Of a DNA stretch of 5,234 nt, positions 1 to 5,234 are shown piece after piece. Each line of letters opens with the position of its first letter. The stretch's first letter is position 1. Both the position numbers and the translations under genes were made by a program. A model generated the notes under the pieces. That model did not search any database. It was not told the origin of the DNA and worked only from the letters and a program-made list of their open reading frames with translations. Source of the DNA: Desulfobacteraceae bacterium (GTDB taxonomy: Bacteria > Desulfobacterota > Desulfobacteria > Desulfobacterales > DAOWNP01); the NCBI GenBank assembly GCA_030642545.1, contig DAOWNP010000191.1, positions 1 to 5,234 of the forward strand. The letters run 5' to 3'.

Positions 1-84
1 AAGGATTTTGATACTGTTTGCCATACTCACCCCAAATCCTTGAAAATGTACTTCATTGACATGCTGTTACGTATGGCTGCATGA
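1..84 (+). CDS. Possible C-terminal tail of an upstream gene (partial)
   Basis: Frame 1 is open from the window edge to a TGA at 82-84 and gives 27 residues, ending in MYFIDMLLRMAA. The other two forward frames close earlier, at a TGA at 7-9 in frame 3 and at 40-42 in frame 2. The peptide has a plausible amphipathic composition, with an HPKSL stretch followed by a hydrophobic/basic end, so it could be the end of a real protein. A run of this length can also occur by chance. I do not recognise the family. If it is real, the synthase gene starts 63 nt downstream on the same strand, and the two could belong to one surface-glycan cluster. The candidate promoter at 56-85 would then lie inside this gene's end. 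Confidence 0.3.
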   Translation, partial: KDFDTVCHTHPKSLKMYFIDMLLRMAA

Positions 85-85
85 T
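56..85 (+). promoter_or_regulatory. Candidate sigma70-type promoter for the synthase gene
   Basis: A perfect -35 hexamer TTGACA lies at 56-61. The best normally spaced -10 is CATGAT at 80-85 (18-nt spacer, 4 of 6 matches). A better hexamer, GATAAT at 83-88, is 21 nt away, which is too far for a standard promoter. Transcription would start near 92-96 and leave a leader of about 50 nt. AT-rich DNA produces such matches easily, so this is a weak call based on sequence match alone. Confidence 0.3.
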
Positions 86-147
86 AATTTTGCTTCGATT
101 TCGGTGAAACTTTAGTTTTGATGTACTTTATTTTCGTACAATAACAG

Positions 148-2040
148 ATGAAAACTAATGAAAATAAAACCATTCATATTGGTAATAAAACAATAGGTGC
201 AGGTCATCCTACATATATTATCGCTGAAATAGGGATAAATCATAATGGTGATATAAAAATTGCCAAAGAACTTATTGATATTGCAATAGATGCCAAAGCT
301 GATGCAGTAAAGTTTCAAAAGAGGCATTTGCCCAGTCTTTATCAGGAAGATGTATTAACAGACACAGTAAAGTATGAACAAAATTTTCAATACATGATTC
401 CTATTCTTAAAAAAGTTGAATTAAAAGAAAATGAGATAAAGGCGCTTAAAAGATACAGTGAGAAAAACGGGATTGAATTTTTATGTACTCCTTTTGATAT
501 CAAAAGTGCACAATTTTTAAATATAATTGAAGTAAAAGCGTTTAAAACTTCATCAGCAGATATTAATAACTTTTTGCTTATTGAATATCTTGCAAAACTG
601 GGAAAACCCATAATAGCTTCAACAGGAATGTCATTCTGGCATGAAATAGAAAAAACTGTTGAAATTATAAAAAAGCACAGGACACCGTTTGCACTTTTGC
701 ATTGTAAAAGTGTTTATCCTGTATGGCCAAGAGAGGTTAATCTGAAAATGATCAACCTGCTTGGCCGGTTTGATTGTCCTGTAGGATATTCAGGACACGA
801 GCTTGGTATTATTGTTCCCTTGGTTGCAGCATCTGTGGGAGCATCTATTATAGAAAAACATATAACACTGAATAAAAAAATGAGCGGTCCTGATCATAAA
901 ATAAGTCTGGAACATAAAGAACTAAAACGTATGATCAGAGATATTCGAATAGCTGACCAGGCAATGGGAAAAGAGAATCGGTTTTTACTTCGAGGAGAAG
1001 TGCTAAACCGTGAGCTTTTTGGAAAAAGTCTTACAGCGAGAGAAAATTTAACCAAAGGTACAAAAATAACAAAACAAATGGTTAATGTTATAGGACCAGG
1101 CAAAGGATTGTCCCCTGGAGAAATAGATAATCTTATAGGAATAACTATAGACAGAGATATCAAAAAGGGAGATTTTTTCCAAAAGCAGGATATTGATGGT
1201 GAAGATATTTCTGATTTTAACAGTTTTTTTAACAGCGAGTGGGGACTAATTACCCGTTTTGCTGATTTTAAAGATATTATGTCTTATAATCCTGATGTAA
1301 TAGAGTTTCATTTAACAGCAAACGATCTGCAGGCAGGATTTACACCCGATAAAAAAAATCATCAAAAACTAATTGTTCACGCACCAGAGTATATAGGAGA
1401 AAAACTCTTTGATTTGTGCAGTGGAAATGAAGAAATACGAACTGCATCTGTCAAAATGGCACAAAAAACTATTGATTTTACACAATATTTATCCAAATAT
1501 TTTGAGGGTGTGCCCAAGGTAATAGTTCATCCTGGTGCAATGAGTTTAAATACAAAACTTGACAAAGCAAAGCTTAAAAAAGCTCTTTTTGATTCACTAT
1601 GTGATATAAATAAAAAAGGAGTAGAACTTCTTTTTGAAAACCTGCCTCCTTATCCCTGGTATTTTGGAGGTCAGTGGAAAGGTAATTATTTCATGAATGC
1701 AGATGAGATAAGCTCTTTTTGCAGTGAGGCAGATATAAATATTTGCTTTGATCTTTCTCATGCAGCACTTTATTGCAATGCAAAAAACAAAAGTCTCATC
1801 AAATATATAAAAAAAGTAAAACAGTATATAAAACATATCCATTTTGCAGATGGTTATGGTCTTGACGGAGAAGGTGTTCAAATAGGTGAAGGGGATATTG
1901 ATTTTGATGAAATCATGCCTCTTTTTGATGATTTTAGGAAAACAGGGGTCCTGGAATATGGGAGGGGCCTCTGCAAAAAGGAAAAAGGTTTATTAGAAGC
2001 TTGTTTAAAATTAAAAAATATAATTTTGAGTTGGGGATAA
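148..2040 (+). CDS. neuB: NeuB-family nonulosonate (sialic acid-type) synthase with SAF domain, fused to a xylose-isomerase-like TIM barrel
   Basis: The family condenses phosphoenolpyruvate with an N-acetylmannosamine-type sugar in the cytoplasm to make sialic acid or a related nine-carbon sugar for surface glycans. Residues about 8-285 form the NeuB barrel: AEIGINHNGD (26-35), KFQK (55-58), CTPFD (113-117), STGM (158-161), CKSVYP (186-191), GYSGHE (213-218) and EKHIT (236-240). H217 and H238 match the known metal-binding histidines. Residues about 288-350 are the SAF (antifreeze-like) domain, with GPGKGLSP at 316-323 where bacterial enzymes usually read RPG. Residues about 365-630 are an extra domain resembling AP-endonuclease-2/xylose-isomerase barrels: E385, H411, H461, FENLP (E497), FDLSH (D535, H538), HIHFAD (H563, H565, D568) and GEGDIDF (580-586). 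Ordinary NeuB proteins are about 340-350 residues, so this is a true fusion in one uninterrupted frame. The ATG at 148 is the first Met after an in-frame TAA at 142-144; no Shine-Dalgarno sequence is evident. Substrate (sialic, legionaminic or another sugar) cannot be fixed from sequence; the gene symbol refers to the family. Confidence 0.93.
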   Translation: MKTNENKTIHIGNKTIGAGHPTYIIAEIGINHNGDIKIAKELIDIAIDAKADAVKFQKRHLPSLYQEDVLTDTVKYEQNFQYMIPILKKVELKENEIKALKRYSEKNGIEFLCTPFDIKSAQFLNIIEVKAFKTSSADINNFLLIEYLAKLGKPIIASTGMSFWHEIEKTVEIIKKHRTPFALLHCKSVYPVWPREVNLKMINLLGRFDCPVGYSGHELGIIVPLVAASVGASIIEKHITLNKKMSGPDHKISLEHKELKRMIRDIRIADQAMGKENRFLLRGEVLNRELFGKSLTARENLTKGTKITKQMVNVIGPGKGLSPGEIDNLIGITIDRDIKKGDFFQKQDIDGEDISDFNSFFNSEWGLITRFADFKDIMSYNPDVIEFHLTANDLQAGFTPDKKNHQKLIVHAPEYIGEKLFDLCSGNEEIRTASVKMAQKTIDFTQYLSKYFEGVPKVIVHPGAMSLNTKLDKAKLKKALFDSLCDINKKGVELLFENLPPYPWYFGGQWKGNYFMNADEISSFCSEADINICFDLSHAALYCNAKNKSLIKYIKKVKQYIKHIHFADGYGLDGEGVQIGEGDIDFDEIMPLFDDFRKTGVLEYGRGLCKKEKGLLEACLKLKNIILSWG

Positions 2041-2084
2041 ATTTATTAAAATGTTTTACTTTCATGGGGTTATTACAGTTTTAT

Positions 2085-2172
2085 ATGAAAATGATGAATT
2101 ATGAATGGTAAATTATGAATTAAGGAATTCTACTAATTTATAATTTACCAGTAAATATTATTTCATTTTCAT
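2085..2172. repeat. Nested imperfect palindrome in the spacer after the synthase gene
   Basis: The inner hairpin has arms TGGTAAATTATGAATTA (2106-2122) and TAATTTATAATTTACCA (2134-2150) around an 11-nt loop that contains GAATTC. Sixteen of 17 positions are complementary, and the remaining one (2117/2139) is a G-U pair in + strand RNA, so the stem is fully paired in that transcript. An outer inverted repeat of 10 nt, ATGAAAATGA (2085-2094) and TCATTTTCAT (2163-2172), flanks it almost symmetrically, 11 nt away on the left and 12 nt on the right. AATTATGAAT also recurs directly at 2097-2106 and 2111-2120. There is no T-tract after the stem, so a classical intrinsic terminator is unlikely. It could be a dispersed intergenic repeat, a small MITE-like element or an mRNA 3'-end stabiliser. 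Confidence 0.75.
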
Positions 2173-2178
2173 GTTTTG

Positions 2179-2208
2179 TTGTGCCTGTCAGGGCATGGGT
2201 GTTATATA
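2179..2208 (+). promoter_or_regulatory. Weak candidate extended -10 promoter before the first ATPase gene
   Basis: TGTTATATA at 2200-2208 fits an extended -10 element (TGn followed by TATATA at 2203-2208). A poor -35, TTGTGC at 2179-2184, is 18 nt upstream. Transcription would begin near 2214-2216, at or just before the ATG, implying a leaderless or nearly leaderless message. No Shine-Dalgarno sequence is seen before this ATG, which is consistent but not strong support. A short imperfect hairpin (GTGCC with GGCAT, using one G-U pair) lies in the spacer between the two elements. Confidence 0.2.
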
Positions 2209-2215
2209 AAAAGTT

Positions 2216-3769
2216 ATGAAAAAATTACCTATAGGTATTCAGACATTTAAAAATCTTATAAATGAAGATTACAGCTATGTTGACAAAACTGTATTTATTC
2301 AAGATCTTGTCAATAGAGGGAAATATTATTTTCTTTCCAGACCCCGCAGATTTGGGAAAAGCTTGTTTTTAAGTACTTTGAAATCCGCTTTTCTATGTGA
2401 AAAAAATCTGTTTCAAGGCTTGTTTCTTGAGAACAACTGGGATTGGGGGTTTAGTTGGCCGGTGATTCACATAAGCTTTGGTGCTGGAGTATGTAGAACG
2501 GTTGAAGATATTAGAATCACTTTTGATGAAATTTTGTATGACCATGCCAGGGAAAATTCAATTGAATTTATAAAAAAAAGTCTCAAAGGTAAATTTGCTG
2601 AATTAATCAGCAGTCTTTACGAAAAATACGATCAGCAGGTGGTAATATTAATTGACGAATATGACAAGCCCATTCTTGATAATATTGATGAAACAGATAC
2701 TGCAGTTCTTATTCGGGAAGAGTTAAAAAATATTTATTCTGTTATCAAAGATGCTGATCCATATATTAAATTTGTCTTTATTACCGGTGTATCCAAGTTT
2801 AGCAAGGTTTCTCTTTTCAGCGGGCTGAATAATTTAAAGGATATTACTTTATCAAAAGAATATTCAGCCATATGCGGCTACACTCAGGAAGATCTGGAAA
2901 TAGTTTTTGCTGAACGCCTGCATGATGTGAATCTTGAAAAAGTCAGGAAATGGTATAGTGGATATAAATGGCTTGGGAAAGAAGTCTATAATCCTTTTGA
3001 CATCCTTTTATATCTTGACAGCAAAGAATTTCGAAGCTACTGGTTTGAGACAGCAACCCCCACCTTTTTGATAAAACTGCTTGAGACTGAACAGTATTAT
3101 ATACCAGATCTGTACAATTTAAGCGCAGGCGAAGAGATAATCGGCAGCTTTGATGTGGAAGACATCAAGATTGAGACCCTGCTTTTTCAAACCGGATATC
3201 TGACCATTAACAATTTGCAACAGATCGGTGCATTCCGGTGCTATGACTTGACCTATCCAAATCTTGAAGTCGAATCCAGCCTGAATAATTATATTTTAAG
3301 TTATTTGGTGAAAGACAGGGTGGCCAAGACCCGCAATCAATCAGCTATCATAGATGCTTTGATGACCAATGATTTTGATAAGCTGAAAAAAACGATCCAC
3401 GCATTTTTTGCCTCTATTCCCAATCAATGGTATCGCAAGAATTCTCTTGTCGATTATGAAGGTTATTATGCTTCAATTGTTTACTGTTATTTTGCTGCCA
3501 CAGGTTTAGACACCACTCCGGAAGAGACTACAAACCACGGTTTGATTGATTTGGTCATCCGATTTGAAGAAAAAGTCTATATTATTGAATTCAAGGTTGT
3601 GGAACTGACTTTAAAAGGAAATGCATTAAAACAAATCAAGGATAGAAAATGTCATCAGAAATATTCTGGAAAAGAAACCTATTTTATCGGAATTGAATTC
3701 AGCAAAGAAGATCGAAATATTGTCAGCTTTGAATGGGAGCAGATACTTCCAGAAGATAAGGAGAAGTAA
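2216..3769 (+). CDS. AAA-ATPase-like protein with C-terminal PD-(D/E)XK nuclease domain
   Basis: This is an intact 517-residue member of the family that joins an AAA-ATPase-like domain (PF09820 type) to a DUF1703/PDDEXK_9-type nuclease domain. The N-terminus has the family signature: PIGIQTF at 5-11, YVDKT at 21-25, then the modified Walker A motif RPRRFGKS at 42-49. Walker B is VVILIDEYD at 142-150, followed by the conserved FITGVSKFS at 188-196. The C-terminal domain carries the nuclease core: an acidic pair at E436/E437, HGLID with D445, IIEFK with E458 and K460, and ALKQIKDRK with Q473. All expected catalytic positions are present, so it may be active. No signal peptide or membrane segment is seen, so it is probably cytoplasmic. 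The biological role of the family is unknown; nuclease activity is predicted from motifs. The ATG at 2216 gives the usual MKKLP start of the family. It is followed after 17 nt by a second, divergent member on the same strand, so the two are probably co-transcribed. The middle and 3' parts are visibly richer in G+C than the start of the gene and than the next gene. Confidence 0.9.
   Translation: MKKLPIGIQTFKNLINEDYSYVDKTVFIQDLVNRGKYYFLSRPRRFGKSLFLSTLKSAFLCEKNLFQGLFLENNWDWGFSWPVIHISFGAGVCRTVEDIRITFDEILYDHARENSIEFIKKSLKGKFAELISSLYEKYDQQVVILIDEYDKPILDNIDETDTAVLIREELKNIYSVIKDADPYIKFVFITGVSKFSKVSLFSGLNNLKDITLSKEYSAICGYTQEDLEIVFAERLHDVNLEKVRKWYSGYKWLGKEVYNPFDILLYLDSKEFRSYWFETATPTFLIKLLETEQYYIPDLYNLSAGEEIIGSFDVEDIKIETLLFQTGYLTINNLQQIGAFRCYDLTYPNLEVESSLNNYILSYLVKDRVAKTRNQSAIIDALMTNDFDKLKKTIHAFFASIPNQWYRKNSLVDYEGYYASIVYCYFAATGLDTTPEETTNHGLIDLVIRFEEKVYIIEFKVVELTLKGNALKQIKDRKCHQKYSGKETYFIGIEFSKEDRNIVSFEWEQILPEDKEK
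3758..3763 (+). promoter_or_regulatory. Strong Shine-Dalgarno AAGGAG inside the end of the first ATPase gene
   Basis: AAGGAG lies just before the TAA stop at 3767-3769. Nine nucleotides separate it from the ATG at 3773, which is ideal spacing, whereas the main ATG at 3787 is 23 nt away. The true start has only the weaker GAGAAG at 3775-3780 at proper distance. The arrangement follows from the tandem duplication at 3761-3788. Confidence 0.55.
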
Positions 3770-3788
3770 AAAATGAGAAGTAAAAAAT
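3761..3788 (+). repeat. Perfect 14-bp tandem duplication at the junction of the two ATPase genes
   Basis: GAGAAGTAAAAAAT occurs twice head to tail, at 3761-3774 and 3775-3788, without a mismatch. The first copy holds the last two sense codons and the TAA stop of the upstream gene. Each copy ends in AT and is followed by G, so each creates an ATG: at 3773 and at 3787. The duplication therefore copied a translation-start module (a Shine-Dalgarno-like GAGAAG plus a start codon) and pushed the downstream start 14 nt away from the better ribosome-binding site. Simple slippage or a short tandem duplication would explain it. Confidence 0.9.
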
Positions 3789-3790
3789 GA
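3773..3790 (+). other. Possible five-codon minicistron (MRSKK) overlapping the next start codon
   Basis: ATG at 3773 opens a five-codon frame, MRSKK, ending with TGA at 3788-3790. That stop overlaps the ATG of the next gene (3787-3789) in the form ATGA, the usual geometry for translational coupling. AAGGAG at 3758-3763 is well placed to start it. Ribosomes finishing it could restart at 3787. It is a by-product of the 14-bp duplication; whether it is translated is not known. Confidence 0.35.
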
Positions 3791-5040
3791 AAAAGATACC
3801 CTACGGGATAAGTGATTTTGAGAGAATAAAGACAGATAATTATTATTATATAGATAAAACACATTTTATTCCGGAGATTGAGGATGCTCCTGATTATCTT
3901 TTCTTTTTAAGACCGAGGCGGTTTGGCAAGAGCTTGATTGTAAATATGCTTATTGCTTATTATGATATTGGGTTTGCAGATAAGTTTGATAATATTTTTC
4001 AAAACACCTTTATTTTGGATAATTCAACTAAGCTGAAAAATAGTTTTCATGTGATGAAATTTGATTTTTCTGCTGTTGATATTACTGATTATATTGATAG
4101 TTTTAAAAATCATCTTAATCTGAAAATAGATGGTTTTGTGGATAGATATGATATTGACCTGAAGTTTAATATCCAAAACCCAATAGATAAATTAGAAGTT
4201 TTATTTGATTATTGTATAAAAAATAATATTTCAATTTACATTTTCATTGATGAATATGATAATTTTGTAAATAAATTGTTAGTATCAGATATTAATATAT
4301 ATAAAGATTTGGTAACCACAAAAGAAGCTTTATATAAACAGTTTTTTACCATGTTAAAAGTGGGAACAAGCTCAAACAACAGTGCTATAAAAAAAATGTT
4401 TTTCACAGGTGTTAGTCCCTTGGCTTTGTATGATGTAACCAGTGGAAGCAATATTGGTTCAAATTTGTCGTTAAAAAAGGCCTTTAATGATTTTGCAGGA
4501 GTTACTAAAAAAGAACTGGATAAGATAATAATCCATTATAAACTTGAAGATAAAAAAGAGATGATATTTTCAAGATGCACTGAATGGTATGATAATTATC
4601 TGTTTAATGAGGATATACCATATACTATTTATAATACAGATATGATATTTTATTATCTGCATTCTATTATAAAAGAGCGTATAGAACCAAAGCCGCTTAT
4701 AGATATAAATGTAAGAACAGATTATTCAAAATTAAAATATTTAATTTATACCAATAAAAAGCTAAATGGGAATTTTGATTTAGTAAATAGATTAATACAA
4801 AACAGGCAAGTAATTGTGTCTGAAATTAAAGATAATTTTTCAGCTTTTGAGATGCTTCAGGGGGATAATTTTTCTTCATTTTTATTTTCATTAGGGTTTG
4901 TAACGCTTGAAAAATACAGAGTAGGATTAAATTTAAAAATCCCAAATCAGACCATCAGAAAAATAATGGCTGAATTTATAGAGAATGTTTATAAAGATAT
5001 TGATTTAACTTACAGCTTCAACATTTTAATAATCATTTAA
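3787..5040 (+). CDS. Second AAA-ATPase-like protein, divergent from its neighbour and truncated by a frameshift
   Basis: The open frame codes for 417 residues of the same AAA-ATPase-like (PF09820 type) family as the upstream gene but of another subfamily. It has PYGISDFERI at 5-14, YYIDKTHFI at 20-28, the modified Walker A RPRRFGKS at 42-49, Walker B IYIFIDEYD at 150-158 and FFTGVSPLALYDVTSG at 205-220. This subfamily usually continues into a PD-(D/E)XK nuclease domain. Here the frame runs into TAA at 5038-5040, after a tail (TYSFNILIII) that does not look like the family. The expected continuation is found in another frame from about 5004, so the stop is best explained by a one-base deletion (or a two-base insertion) between about 5001 and 5040, or by a sequencing error. 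The product as read would keep the ATPase part and lose the nuclease part. The start is ATG 3787, which gives the MKKIP beginning typical of the family and overlaps the TGA of a five-codon ORF. The gene is clearly more AT-rich than the upstream one. Function is unknown. Confidence 0.85.
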   Translation: MKKIPYGISDFERIKTDNYYYIDKTHFIPEIEDAPDYLFFLRPRRFGKSLIVNMLIAYYDIGFADKFDNIFQNTFILDNSTKLKNSFHVMKFDFSAVDITDYIDSFKNHLNLKIDGFVDRYDIDLKFNIQNPIDKLEVLFDYCIKNNISIYIFIDEYDNFVNKLLVSDINIYKDLVTTKEALYKQFFTMLKVGTSSNNSAIKKMFFTGVSPLALYDVTSGSNIGSNLSLKKAFNDFAGVTKKELDKIIIHYKLEDKKEMIFSRCTEWYDNYLFNEDIPYTIYNTDMIFYYLHSIIKERIEPKPLIDINVRTDYSKLKYLIYTNKKLNGNFDLVNRLIQNRQVIVSEIKDNFSAFEMLQGDNFSSFLFSLGFVTLEKYRVGLNLKIPNQTIRKIMAEFIENVYKDIDLTYSFNILIII

Positions 5041-5234
5041 TAAATTTTGGTTATGAGAAAGACTTGGAAGTTTTCAGATACTTGAATGAACAAGTTAAAC
5101 TTCAATCCAGCATCAGAGATTTCATAGATGGTGAAACATTTATGAAAGGTTTTCTAATTGCTTATCTTTCATTAAATCCTTATTATGAAGTTAAAACTGA
5201 AGAGGAAATAACCAAAGGTTTTGTAGATATTTTA
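5004..5234 (+). pseudogene. Out-of-frame continuation of the second ATPase gene (start of its nuclease region), cut by the window edge
   Basis: The frame beginning at 5004, just after an in-frame TGA at 5001-5003, stays open for 77 codons to the end of the window. It contains family hallmarks of the region leading into the nuclease domain: LINFGYEKDLEVFRYL, then SSIRDFIDGE, then KGFLIAYLSLNPYY, then EEEITKGFVDIL at the edge. The aspartate codon of GFVDIL (5226-5228) corresponds to the first metal-binding Asp of the PD-(D/E)XK core; the E-x-K part lies beyond the window. There is no suitably placed ATG or ribosome-binding site (the first in-frame Met is inside FMKGF), so this is not an independent gene. 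It is the displaced 3' part of the gene starting at 3787. Both frames are open between 5004 and 5037, so the lesion lies there or immediately upstream. Confidence 0.85.

Noticed and set aside
1..41. 8-bp inverted repeat AAGGATTT (1-8) and AAATCCTT (34-41), considered as a terminator or element end
   Set aside because: The 25-nt gap between short arms, no T-tract, and overlap with a possible coding tail make chance likely; the window edge prevents seeing whether the left arm extends.
122..140. Short inverted repeat TGTAC (122-126) and GTACA (136-140) just before the synthase start, considered as an operator
   Set aside because: Five-base arms are expected by chance in this sequence and no regulator binding site of this form is recognised.
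1597..1881. Minus-strand open frame of 94 codons opposite the second barrel of the synthase fusion
   Set aside because: The product is Cys/Phe/Ile-rich shadow sequence; the + strand codes for clear catalytic motifs over the same stretch.
2063..2222. Resemblance between 2063-2091 and 2194-2222 (both CATGGG followed 22 nt after its first base by ATGAAAA), considered as a duplicated gene start flanking the palindrome
   Set aside because: Only about 18 of 29 ungapped positions match, mostly at the two ends in simple sequence; the left ATG opens just eight codons (MKMMNYEW).
3626..3864. Two overlapping minus-strand open frames of 61 and 78 codons across the ATPase gene junction
   Set aside because: They lie opposite strongly conserved coding sequence, have low-complexity F/L/I/S-rich products typical of AT-rich antisense shadows, and lack any family signature.
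5001..5040. Programmed -1 frameshift joining the two parts of the second ATPase gene
   Set aside because: No canonical X-XXY-YYZ heptamer or obvious downstream hairpin was found in the overlap; a simple indel explains the data better, though comparison with relatives could reopen this.
2216..5234. The ATPase/nuclease pair as a demonstrated anti-phage or transposition system
   Set aside because: Motifs support ATPase and nuclease folds only; no transposase, integrase, repeats at the borders or known defence partner genes are present in the window.

Overview
The window is AT-rich and most likely comes from a bacterium with low-GC DNA. Its gene families (a NeuB-type nonulosonate synthase and two AAA-ATPase-like/PD-(D/E)XK proteins) are typical of anaerobic Desulfobacterota, some Gammaproteobacteria and Bacteroidota. 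The N-terminal signature of the second gene looks most like the Desulfobacterota/Gammaproteobacteria branch. This taxonomic placement is inference. Everything that can be supported as coding lies on the + strand; the minus-strand open frames are shadows of these genes.

Layout. 1-147: a possible 27-codon tail of an upstream gene, then a short leader with a candidate promoter. 148-2040: a 630-residue protein that joins a complete sialic-acid-synthase unit (NeuB barrel plus SAF domain) to a second, xylose-isomerase-like TIM barrel. 2041-2215: a 175-nt AT-rich spacer dominated by a nested palindrome with a strong 17-bp stem. 2216-3769: an intact AAA-ATPase-like protein with a C-terminal PD-(D/E)XK nuclease domain. 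3787-5040: a second, divergent member of the same family, separated by only 17 nt. Its reading frame is broken near its 3' end, and the homologous protein sequence resumes in another frame from about 5004 to the window edge at 5234.

Function. The first gene should belong to a surface-glycan pathway making sialic acid or a related nine-carbon sugar (capsule, LPS or flagellin decoration). The fused second barrel may make or modify its sugar substrate. The two ATPase genes form a probable two-gene operon of unknown function and have no obvious biochemical link to the glycan gene. Such genes often occur in many copies per genome and look like lineage-specific accessory cargo.

The features most worth a second look are the synthase-isomerase fusion with an altered SAF-domain loop, the 14-bp tandem duplication at the junction of the two ATPase genes (it creates a five-codon ORF overlapping the next start codon), the frameshift in the second ATPase gene, and the nested palindrome. 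I see no clear evidence of a wholly new defence or mobile system, no tRNA or rRNA, and no CRISPR array.
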